DNA of 64,000 nucleotides from Panax quinquefolius. Taxonomy: Eukaryota; Streptophyta; Magnoliopsida; Apiales; Araliaceae. The number at the start of each line of letters is the position of its first letter. Position 1 is the stretch's first letter. The notes under the pieces are model-generated. The model was not told the origin of the DNA and searched no databases. It was given only the letters and a program-made list of their open reading frames with translations. Location of the stretch: contig CM035166.1 in NCBI GenBank assembly GCA_020205615.1, positions 92,172,706 through 92,236,705 on the forward strand. The letters run 5' to 3'. A program made the position numbers and the translations under genes. Below are positions 49,691-60,420 of this stretch, piece by piece.

Positions 49691-52447
49691 CGTGACGCCC
49701 CCAAAATAGGTATACATCACCTATTCTCGAGTTGTCAATACATGGTACGTAAACAACTACAACTTTATTATTACAACAAGAAAAACGTGAGTTTGAATAC
49801 AAATATTATCTTCTGCATAATATCTATACTCAAATAAATCCTCATCACATTTATCGATACATTATTTTACAAAATGGTGAGGACTACTAAACAATCCTTT
49901 CTAAAACCTTCATTCCATACCCCGACTGCATCTCGCTATATTCTCGCCTCCCGAGAAAAATGGAACAAAAGGAAAAGGGTGAGCTCAACTAGCTCAAGAA
50001 AGAATATTATGACTAAGATAATATACAACAAATTATCGTTAGTCTTCAACAGGAAAAATATAATAGAATACAATAGACAACAAATTTTAAATCAATATTC
50101 GCAATGAAATAATAATTCATTAGAAGAGTTAAGTAGAGAATGCAAACTACTATCTTCTATGTATGAATTTAAAAGTTCATCGCTCATCTTTTATCCCCTC
50201 AGTAACATCAATCAATATACATCCGAATCAAATATTCATCTTTGCACTACAGCCAAAGATATTCATCACTGGGTCATGTTCATTTAAACACTGCTCATCT
50301 TTGCACTACGGCCAAAGATATTCTTCAGAATCATTCATCTTCACTTGCACTACAGCCAAAGATATTCTTAAGAAATCATTCATCTTTGCACTACAGTGCC
50401 AAAGATATTCCATAATATCATCATTTAAGACCGAGGATGATGAAAAATATTTTTTTTTTTTAAAGAAACGAATCCAAAGGAAACAAAATGACAAGGATTA
50501 AGGATTAAGGATTCGTACTTGGTTTTATCCACGCCCAAAAAATACCTCAAAAATAATCATAGTGGTGTAAAATTCAAGAATGATCAAAACATGGATACAA
50601 TCAAAGCTTAGTATCCGCATATAGATGTTTTGGACAAAAAGAAGAAATTTTATTTTTCTATTGAATAAGATCAGATATCGTGCGAATAAAGGTCGATACG
50701 CGAATAGTAACTCTACACCAAAAGATAGAAATTCCACAAAAACATCTTTACGCTTTCATGAATAGTACTCGTGAATAAGAACTCGTGAATAAGAACTCAC
50801 TTATAAGAACTCGTGAATAAGAACTCGTGAATAAGAACTCGTGAATAGTAACCCCATATGAAAAAAGTTCCAAATTTGATAAAAACTTCAACTCAACATT
50901 TCAAATTAAATGATATCAAGAAATAATATCATTACAAAAAAATAATATCCTTACCTCGAAAGATCGAGACTTCTAAATTAAAACACCTGATATAAAGCTA
51001 TGACTTGGACTTGCACCGATAACAATACTCAAAGTATACTCAAAATACTCACAAGAATACGCCGATAATATAGAGAGAAAAACTTCAGCTTCAGTGTGAT
51101 TTTCAATTCTAACCCAAGACCCTATTTATAGAAAATGCTTAAACACCAAAGAGAAAATTTATTAAAATATTAATATATATATAAAATCTTCACGCACACC
51201 TTTGAATCTGAATTTCAGCAATTGAACACATGCCTCACACATGCAAAAAAACGTTTTTTGTAAAAAAAATATTTAAAACTTCAAAATTAATTATTTTGAG
51301 CTTCGTAACTTCAATAATTCATAATAAATAGCTCTTTTATCAGAAAATTCGAATCTCATGAGTTTTTATAGTAAATTCAATTCTCTACAACTTTGCGTAA
51401 GAAAGTTTTTCCAAATTCCAAATGGAAATTGACCAAATCCATAAACGGTTGATTTTACAAAAGCTAATCAAATTTCACCAATAAATGGGGTCCACCGACA
51501 TGTTTAACATGTTTTAAACATTTATTGCAACAAAAATACTCTTCCTCCTCAGATACTCATATATCCCACATTCGTTGTAAAAATATCACCATTATTATAT
51601 TATTAAAATATAATAATATATTTAAATGAATTATTTTATCGTAAAAAATAAAATTTCAATTTTCAACAATTGTCACATTAAACTTTTCTCCATCTATATC
51701 CACATAAAATCAATATTTTCTCATCATATAAATCAATAATTAATTATTCACAAATAATATTACAGAATCACAATATCGACAACCAGCAGCCCTCAGAAAG
51801 AGGGGCTTTCCAATAAGAATTTCTTCTTACTCTGCGCAATTAGGTGACCAAACCTCTCCTGTATGCGTAACTTTCTAGACATCGCCAATAATGTTATCTA
51901 ATAATATTATTCAGATAATATGAATTATTGCTCGATAATGAAAAATACCGTGTAATGACAATTATCAAACAATGAAGAATATAAAATATCAACGCAAAGA
52001 ATTATTAACTCAATAAAATAATCGAATAAAGAATTATCGTAACCATTATTGAGTAGTGCCTTCACGTAAGAATCAATAATTGGTGCAATACTGCAGCAAC
52101 CGCTTTCAACAACGCAGATTAGTGTGTTTTAACCAATTCGGTATTCCAACAAGATAATTGTAATAACTACGCCTGCTTATTTAAAACAACTTATATTTGT
52201 CGCTTTCTTCATCCAATCGCTTTCATGGGGGCCACATATACGGTCATACTCGTCAGAATATTCCCCCGACGCATTTAATATTCCACGACCAAACGAATAT
52301 TTCCCGAAAATAATGAATATTTTATAACCACTTGTTTATTTTGAAATATTTGCGTATTTAACCCTTAACTATCCACATTAATCAAATCAACCCTTACTAA
52401 AGAAAATTCCTTTTTATTTAAAAAAAAAAAAATTTCGGGGTCTTACA
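49691..52447 (-). repeat. 5' LTR of element B' (2757 bp)
   Basis: Minus-strand B-family LTR from TGTAAGACCCCGAAATTT (52447) to 49691. It pairs with 42190-44970. TATA near 51124, ACTATTCA array 50700-50850, hairpin units 50228-50410. Confidence 0.92.
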
Positions 52448-52452
52448 CTATA

Positions 52453-52671
52453 ACCCTGCTTGAACCCATACGCAAATAGGTCGCACATGACATCACTCCT
52501 TTCTTTCCACACTTCATTCACACACCTCTTACAAGGACATCTGATCTCATCGTCGCTAACTTGCTCAAATGCAAAATTGAGAAACTGTTCAACCCCACTG
52601 TGGTACTCAGAGATAAGCCATTTCTTATCAGTGGCTATCCTATGTTCCATCCAACTTCGATCAACAAACAT
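52453..52671 (-). pseudogene. En/Spm (CACTA) transposase N-terminus (transposase-associated domain)
   Basis: An ATG at 52671 opens MFVDRSWMEHRIATDKKWLI, followed by EYHSGVEQFLNFAF, IRCPCKRCVNE and FAYGFKQGYS. The DRSWM start, GV..FL.FA and CPC..C motifs are the transposase-associated domain that begins plant En/Spm transposases. The frame is cut after GYS by element B' and resumes at 42184. With the insertion the gene is dead. Confidence 0.9.
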
Positions 52672-52952
52672 CTTGAACAACGGACTGCTATGTTAATTTA
52701 TATGGAAAATCAAAACATAATCAAGTCGGATGGTTAATGTATATGCATGCATATGTTTTTCCTAACTTCATCTCACTCTAACGAGTCAGACTTTTATCCC
52801 ATTTCCGAATGTGTCAACCCAATGATTCCAACAACTTGAACACATCTTTAAATTTTTACGAAATTTTGGCAGCACCTCCCCATGGTATTTAAGTACATGA
52901 AATAGACAAACACATCATAGTCTAAATATGCACTCGAAGAACATAAAAAAAA
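52672..52952. other. Upstream flank of the CACTA transposase gene
   Basis: Just under 300 bp with no coding signal. It would hold the promoter of the transposase gene, but no clear TATA box or CACTA terminus was seen before the MULE boundary. Confidence 0.4.
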
Positions 52953-53172
52953 GGGTTAAATGTAAAGTCCACCACTGAACTTTTCTGATATTTGGGTATT
53001 GAGCCCATTTCTTCCGGTCAACGCAAACTGAGCCTCCTTCTATTCAAAAATTTGGACTTTGAACCCCCAGGCGCCACATGTACGTTGACATGCTGACGTG
53101 GCACACGTGGCGCTTACATGGCAGGTCTGACGTGGTATTTAATATTGTAATTTGACACATGTACGCTGCTGA

Positions 53173-55892
53173 TGTGACGCCCCCAAAATAGGTATACATC
53201 ACCCATATTGAGTCGCCAGATACATGGTACAGAATTCAAATACAACTTAATAATACAACTGTCGTGTACAATACGACAAAACATAAACTGTGAGTTTGAA
53301 TACAAATATTGTCTACTAGAGATTATACAAACTCAAAAGGAGTCCTCATTACAATTATTATCGCACTATTTCACAGAATAGTGAGGACTACTAATGCACC
53401 ATCTAGGACCATCACTGCTTCCCCGACTAGTCCCATTCCACGCTCTCATTTCACAAGAGAATAAAGTGAAAGAAAGGGTGAGCACAACTAGCCCAAAGAA
53501 AGAATATCATAACTAAAGATAATTAAATTATCAATAGCTTTTGTCAATAATAAATTAGAGATTTAGAACATATGGTAGATAATAAAACTTTTCAACCATA
53601 ATTGCAGCGGAATCAACAATCCATTAGAAGACTCAAGTAGAACATAATGTCTACTTTCTCCTCCAAATTAAAAGTCCATCGTTGATATTTTATTCCTATA
53701 ATAATCATCAACAGTTCTTTGTTATACTCAAGACAAATGGAACTTTCATCACGTGTCTTCACCTGAACCACCAAAGATGTTAGTTAAATTCATAATTCAT
53801 ATTTATAATAATGTGAATTAACAATTCCTTCTTGCCACAAAGGCTTAATAAAACGTTTACTCAATATCCTTACCCCAAAGGCTAAAGATATTCAGATATA
53901 ATAACAATGATCATATCAATCAGTTGTCTACCTTTACACTACGTGCCAAAGATGTTCAACTATAAAAGCCATCGCTGAGACTCAGCTAAATAAATAATTC
54001 CCATCATCGAATCATCCTCAAGACTACTTTCGCCAAGGATATTCATTAGTATCACCAAAGGGTCATGATCATGTCATACACTTGTCCATCTTTGCACTAC
54101 TACGTCAAAGCTATCAAACAATGATTATCTTTGCACTACGTGCCAAAGATATTCAACAACATATCATCTTTGCACTACAAAGCAAAAGACATACAACCCA
54201 GAAAAACCCATAACCAACAAAGATAATAAAGAATATATGAAATCGCAAATGAATTTTCACCGCCATGCAGAATCCACTTAAATGATTATTTCCACAATTT
54301 AATAAGGAATGAATATAAAGGATCATTCACCATGCATGTGGTATTCACATAGCATGTTATTCCAACAGAATAATAAAGAATGGAATAACAGAAGGATTCA
54401 CCATGCATGCGATAGAAATCGCATGCATAAAGTTATTCTCAATGTAATAATAAATACAGAATAATAAAGACGGAACTAGGTTCTGTAAAACACATAGGCA
54501 TGGATATTCCAATGTAATCGTAAATACTTTTAATAATAAGTAATGGAACCAGTCGTGTGAAATTCACATAAGCGAGATATTCCGATGTAATAATAAATGT
54601 GGAATAATAAAAGAAGATCACCAAGTATTAGGTAAACCGCACATACAGGTAATTCCACCAAGTATAGGGTAAACCACGCATACAGGTTATTCCAACAGAA
54701 TAATAAATAATGGAATAACAGAAGTTCTCTTCATGAATACGAAAGAATAACACCCCTTACGGGTACAACAAATAATATCCCTTACTATAATAATATCCTT
54801 TTACCTTTCAAATAAGAGTATTCCGACTAGTAGGGCGAAGATATACTCAAAGAAAACTCAGACTACTTCTCAAAGTTTTCTTAAACTCTAAAAAATACGC
54901 CAAGATTATAGAAGAAGAATTCTCTATATAGTTTCTCTCACTGTAGTTTCAAATGAATTCGTAAGAAATAATGAAAGAATGAGCTTCTATTTATAGAAGA
55001 ATGGAATGAATAAGAATTAACCCATGAACTATCTGAGATTGATTTACTTTAATCGGACAAATTATATTTAAAGTAAAATCTTTTAAATAAAATATAATAT
55101 ATTCTATTTTATATAAAAAGATTTTTATTATGTAAACACTATGCAAGACTATATGCAAATATCTACGATAATAAAATATAATATATTCTATTTATGTAAT
55201 AACTTTAATAAAGTATTCTGCTTTATATAAAAAGATTTTACTATGCAAAAATACTATGCATTAATAGAATATAATATATTCTATTTATAGAATAACTTTA
55301 TAAAAGTATTCTGCTTTTATATAAAAAACTTTTCTCATTATAATTTCAACCAACTATTCAAAAAAATTAAGACATCTCTTCATGGAATAATATTGTACCC
55401 AAAATGATTTGAATGAGAAAAAAATATTTTTTTATTGAATAAATACCTCATGAATAAGACTTGAATAAGACTCTGTGAATACTACCCATAACAAAAAAGT
55501 GTCCCAAATAATTCGGTGAACAATACTAGAATGAATAGTAATCTGGATGAATAAGAACTTTAATAAATAGTCTACGACGAAAAAATCCCCCAAATACCCG
55601 AGTGAATAATATTCGGTGAATAGTAATTTAGGTGAATAGTAACTTGTGAATAAGAACTCGTGAATAAGAACTCATGAATAAGAACTCGTGAATAAGATTC
55701 TCAATAACAAAAAAGTCACTAAAATACTCGGTTTAAACAATACTAGAGTGAATAATAGAATCCCAGATTTTATGACAACTTGTCCACTTTAAAAATTTTT
55801 CACATATCACCCTTAACTTTAACCTTTATCAATTTAACTATTTACTAAAATAGAAAAATCAATACTTTTATTTCATAAAATTCAGCCTCACA
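53173..55892 (-). repeat. Solo-LTR-like sequence of a third gypsy subfamily
   Basis: Left end TGTGACGCCCCC with the same terminal block as families A and B; right end is TGTGAGGCTGAATTTTATG on the minus strand. Length 2720 bp, like a full LTR. The first part resembles A-family LTRs (TATA near 54985, donor-like region near 54800). The part nearest 55892 has GAATAAGAACTCGTGAATA-type repeats as in B. No internal element follows, so it is a solo LTR or a recombinant. The five flanking bases do not match (GCTGA and AATAA). Confidence 0.7.
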
Positions 55893-56105
55893 AATAACGC
55901 CATACTTTTTGAATTTTTTCCAAAAATTACCTTTGCATGGATTTGAACCTACAACCCATTGTTTAAAACTTTGGTCATATGACCGCTAGAGCAACATGGA
56001 CAACTTGTTAATAACTTGCAGGGATTAATATTTATATTAAAATATGAAATTTTCCAAAATGCAACCGTAGAAGCTATATTATGAATTAGGCATTAGTAAT
56101 AATTG

Positions 56106-56106
<1 letters not shown>

Positions 56107-56136
<30 letters not shown>

Positions 56137-56413
56137 CACTAATATTATAATTTCTATTATTATTAATTATTATTATATATAATAAATAATAAATAATCGG
56201 AAAGAGTAATAAATATTCTAACATGGGAAACGAAGGCATCATCTCTTTCTGTCTCGCACACAGGAGTCACGTACATGGGAAACGAAGGCATAAATTTTAG
56301 CTTCCCATATGATCAAAGCCTGCAACATTTTTATAGTACGTACTACTAATGTTATAAATAAATAATAAATAGTCTGATAAACAATAATTAAGTAGCATGC
56401 ATGGGTATTAAAA

Positions 56414-56460
<47 letters not shown>

Positions 56461-56562
56461 GTATTAGTATTGTTATTATTATTATTATTATTATTATTCT
56501 CCTTCAAATAATTAACTGTTATTATTATTATTATTATTAGTACTATTATTATTATTATTATT
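56107..56562 (+). repeat. TTA microsatellite cluster
   Basis: Four runs of (TTA)n or (ATT)n, near 56107-56137, 56410-56463, 56470-56498 and 56518-56564, separated by short unique sequence, in the interior of the MULE. Confidence 0.9.
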
Positions 56563-56841
56563 AGTTATGGTATGTAGTGAAGGATAATAAAGGAATATAT
56601 GCATGGGTTCAATCTCAAGTTTTGATATAAATATTAATTATTGCAAGATATTAACAGATGACTTGTGATTTTCCAATGATCATATGACCAAAGTTTCAAA
56701 CAAGAGGTTGTGAGTTCGAATCTAAGGAGAGACAATTTTGGTGAAAAATTCAAAAACGCCACGTCAGCAGCGGACACATGTCAAATTACAATATTAAATA
56801 CCAACGTGTGCCACGTCAAACGTGCCCAAGTCATTTAACCC

Positions 56842-57421
56842 TAAAAAAATATATACTAACCAAAATTTCTCAAAATATAAAAACAGTCATTAACACCGAC
56901 CTAAGTGATCGAAACATACAGGAACAAATTCAAAACGGAGAATTTACTACTAAGTGAGTTTCAAACGGGTTTCTAAGCTTCCTAAATTATATGAAAATAT
57001 AATGAAAAAATTTCTTGACTCAATAGAAAAAAAACAAATAAATGAAGAATTATAAGCTGCTTCAGCTACAAAATTAGTCCAAATAGTTTTGCATCACAAC
57101 TTTGGCGTCGTGAGATATAAACTTGGTTGAAGTTTCTTTTTTACTAAAAAGTAGCTGCTCCGATGATCACTAATAATATCAAAGATTGATCACTACTAAT
57201 CTTTTATGGAGTTTCTTCTTTTGTTAATTCACGTAATGTTATACTATTACCTAAATCTATGTGAGCCTTGATTAACCTTTTCAATTTCTGGACTGTAATT
57301 AAGAACAAAGAAGAAAAAACACAAAAAAGAAACATGAAAAGTCATTTTTCATAATTTTGTACTCCCCCTTCCCAATATTAGAATCCTTTTCTTGTTCCAA
57401 GATTAATTACAAAATGGCATG
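56842..57421. other. AT-rich spacer
   Basis: No gene, RNA gene or element boundary could be supported. Ends at the LTR-like start TGTGACGACC at 57422. Confidence 0.5.
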
Positions 57422-57572
57422 TGTGACGACCTAGATTTTTCGGAAAATATTAAAATAAGAATTTTAAATAATAAAAATTCTTATCAAATAATATGTTATG
57501 TGATATTGTTCTGCATAATTGAATAAGTGTTGTAATATATATGTGTTATGTGATTTTTGTAAATAATAAATA

Positions 57573-57604
<32 letters not shown>

Positions 57605-59237
57605 TTTTATTATAGATAAATGAATTTACTTAAAACAATTTATTGAAGGGAAAAGATTGGATATATTATTATATCTATCAGTTGAAAATAAATTGTGGGA
57701 AAAAAGTATTTATAAAGGAAAATGATATAATAAATATATACAATATTTTGTATGCATTAAATAGAGCATATAGTATAGTAAAATTAACACATTAAATATA
57801 ATATTTTATTATATGTAAACTCCATTTTATGGGAAAGATTTTTGTATAGCACATTATAATATTTAATGCATGATGCATTATGTATTAATATATATAAGGA
57901 ATATGTTATATATGTATTACATTAATATAAGCATGATGTGCATGTTAACTAACTAAATGAGTTGGGGAATTGAGTATGAGCAGTAGGAAAATAAGGCCGA
58001 GTCACATTAAAATCAGAAAGAGTTTTTAAACCTTCAAGCTAAGTCATTATAATTAAGTTAGAGCTGGCAAAGCTAGGCCTTAAAACTCAGCACAGCTATA
58101 ACATAATGAGCAAGGATTGTACGCGACTATCAAGGCTATGAAGCCTTATATATATAACTGTCCACCGTCTCTGTTCTTGTTTTGTTCATTCCAAGCTCTC
58201 TTGCTCTTATACCTCATAGCAAACCAAAGCTTTGAATTCTGAAATTACATAAGGAGATATTAGTGTTCGAAGAGAAAGTTGAAGAAAAATCCCAGCAAAA
58301 GCTTTGATTAGCAGTAGAACTAGAAAAAATTTCTTGAAGCAAGAGGTAAAATTCTATCTCTTGTTATTTATAAAAGCTAAGTAGTAATTGATATATGTCA
58401 AAATTGTTGACTGTGTTGGTTGGAAATTGTTGTAGTGGGTATGATCATATAAGATTCCTAGGTGAAATCTGGGTTAGAGCACATTTAGAATTTTATGAAA
58501 TAGAAGCTTTGAGATCATGCTTATAAGTTGTATGATATAATGTTCAAGTGAGAATTTCCCGAAAATTTAAGAAATTAGAGAACTTAAGTCAAAGTACGTG
58601 GTATTAAGAAATGTTGGGAACCTGTCTAAAGTCATATGGACTTACAGCAGCTAAGAAACAAAATTTGAAAACTTGATGATTTCCAACAATGTATATCATT
58701 CTAACAAAATTCTTAGTTCTGCAATTGAAAAATCAAAACAGAGTATGTCCCGAAGTGGTGCGGCCACGCCACTTCCTAAGCCAAAACCAGCGCGGCCACG
58801 CTGGTCTGTAGAAATAGTTTTCTAAGTTTTTTGTTAGATTAGCTTGGATCAGGTGTATAGAGGCCAAGCATGTTGTAGTAACCTCAATCCATGTGTATAG
58901 TAAGGTAGTTCTGATTCTGGATAAGCCTAGCTATAAACAGAGCCGTTCCTGAGATTTTGGTGGTCCGGGACAAAAAATGAAAATGAGACATTTTTCGAAA
59001 CATTGTCTTCACTCAAAAATAGGTAAAAATAAATAAATAAAAAGTACAAGTTGTATCAAAAAAGTGCATTTTCGGAGCTTAAAACATAATAGTTCGACTA
59101 CAACAAAATATGTGAGAACTTCGACTACAACAAAATATATGTGAAGTTCGACTACAACAAAATATATGAGAATACATTCATTTAAAGATACTTCTTCTAA
59201 TATCCTTAGAGCCAAAATATTCAATCAAATGTTTAAA

Positions 59238-59285
<48 letters not shown>

Positions 59286-59380
59286 TTTGCATCCACAAAG
59301 AATTCTTTGGGAAGCAACTCCTTTTTGGTCCAAATTCGCTACAACATGTTACAATTTTTTTTGCTCCAAATTGCTTCAAC

Positions 59381-59653
59381 TAGGGGTGTTCATTTTTTTC
59401 GGTTTTTGGTTTTTCGAACTGCATCGAATCCTGGCTTGCCTCGGATATAAAAGAGCCGGTCCGGTTTGGACAAAAAAGCGGTATATACCGGTTTTTCTGA
59501 TTCTGCTTTTGCATCAGCGTTTTTATGGTTCGGTAAAAACGAACCTAATTTATTATAATCTAGGTTTAATTTTTATTATTATTAATAATTTATTATTAAT
59601 AATAATAATAAATAATGATTATAATAATAAAAATAATAATAAAATAATGATTA

Positions 59654-59684
<31 letters not shown>

Positions 59685-59866
59685 AATAAAATAATGATTA
59701 TAATAATAATAATAATAAAATAATAATAAAAATAATAATTATATTAATTTTCAGAAAATCGTAGATTGAAACCGATACCACCAAATTTAGACTTGCATTT
59801 AGATAAGATTTGGGCGGTTTAGGTTTCTATGACGGTTCGGTCCTAAAAACCTATTTGACACCCCTA
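59381..59866. mobile_element. hAT-type MITE, 486 bp
   Basis: Begins TAGGGGTGTTCA and ends TTGACACCCCTA, the inverted ends typical of plant hAT elements. It is flanked by the 8-bp duplication GCTTCAAC (59373-59380) and GCTACAAC (59867-59874), 7 of 8 matching. The interior has GGTTCGGT/AACCGA words and a TAA microsatellite, and no gene. Confidence 0.85.
59573..59740 (+). repeat. TAA/AAT microsatellite
   Basis: Long irregular run of ATAATAATA and ATAATGATT units within the hAT MITE. A pure TA run at about 59248-59282 lies just outside the palindromic MITE. Confidence 0.9.
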
Positions 59867-60420
59867 GCTACAACATGGGGCCAAAAAAGGGGTTGCTTCC
59901 CAAAGAACTCTAATCGTGATCTGAACCTCTCTATATATATATATATACACTATATATATAAAAAAATTTGGGGCCCCTCTTATCGGGAGCCCAGGGCGAT
60001 TGACCCTCTCGCCTGTGCTCAGAAACGGCTCTGGAACCTATAAAAGTAGTAAACGTTAACTAATTGACCTTAGTTTGGTAAAAAGAATTTACATGATATA
60101 CTGAATTGAATTTTAATGGAGACCTGACTTAGCTTGGAATTTCCATGACATATGTGTTGGTTTGTGGCTAAAGGACCCTAGCATATCAAGAGTGAAGCAG
60201 GGTAAAGAAAATCCAATTTTTGGGCCTCAGCAGGAGTACTAGCGCAGTCGCGCCATTCCTGGGACAAATGGCAGCGCATCGCGCCGTGCTGCAGAACTTT
60301 GGGACATAAGAGTATGAGTCTCTAAATTTTAATACATGAGACGCAAGGTGTCTAGCCTATCCAAACATAGAATGACTATGTTAAATAAAGGTTGAATAAG
60401 AAATTTTAAATAAAACCAAG

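Larger units (their letters stand above)
42190..52447 (-). mobile_element. Ty3/gypsy element B' (minus strand) inserted in a CACTA transposase exon
   Basis: Complete structure: 3' LTR 42190-44970, gag-pol 44975-49519, primer-binding site about 49680-49690, 5' LTR 49691-52447. Both ends are flanked by CTATA (42185-42189 and 52448-52452), a perfect target duplication. The LTRs are nearly collinear, so the insertion seems recent. Confidence 0.95.
52953..56841. mobile_element. Mutator-like (MULE) non-autonomous element with an LTR inserted in its left TIR
   Basis: Left end GGGTTAAATG (52953) and right end CATTTAACCC (56841) are inverted. The inverted repeat continues as TGACGTGG-rich sequence and a near-identical GGTATTTAATATTGTAATTTG block (about 53132-53152 and 56783-56803). 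After the inserted LTR (53173-55892) it continues again: 55905-55993 is the inverted counterpart of 56683-56760 (shared GGTCATATGACCAAAGTTT-like core). Nine bases on each side match at 8 of 9 (TAAAAAAAA and TAAAAAAAT), the duplication length of Mutator elements, although low complexity weakens this. No transposase is present; the interior is mostly TTA microsatellite. Confidence 0.75.
59298..59912. mobile_element. Palindromic MITE-like repeat
   Basis: The left arm (about 59300-59328, TTCTTTGGGAAGCAAC then CTTTTTGG) is inverted at 59881-59910 (CCAAAAAAGG then GTTGCTTCCCAAAGAA). The arms enclose a hAT MITE; without it the palindrome is only about 130 bp. Its target duplication was not resolved. 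Confidence 0.65.
58938..60033. mobile_element. Small TIR element (CAGAGCCGTT ends) with nested insertions
   Basis: The left end CAGAGCCGTTCCTGAG and right end CTCAGAAACGGCTCTG are inverted copies with one mismatch. CTATAAA occurs directly before the left end (58931-58937) and 4 bp after the right end (60038-60044), a possible target duplication of 7-8 bp as in hAT elements. It has no coding sequence. The interior contains a palindromic MITE and, within that, a hAT MITE. Confidence 0.7.
57422..60420 (+). repeat. Probable gypsy LTR of another family, interrupted by a TIR element
   Basis: Starts TGTGACGACCTAGATTTTTC, a common gypsy LTR start. It carries a TATA box TATATATAA (58149-58157) and a donor-like GAG|GTAAAA (GT 58345-58346). 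Also present are paired GCGGCCACGC words (58760-58805) and a related GCGCCATT/GCGCCGTG patch (60250-60290) typical of such leaders. A TTA microsatellite lies at 57571-57601. The sequence is split by 58938-60033. The right boundary is not defined, and no primer-binding site or pol follows. Confidence 0.5.

Noticed and set aside
55930..55999. tRNA-like words (GGATTTGAACCTACAACC)
   Set aside because: It resembles the T-arm end of a tRNA, but no cloverleaf could be built and it is part of the MULE inverted repeat.
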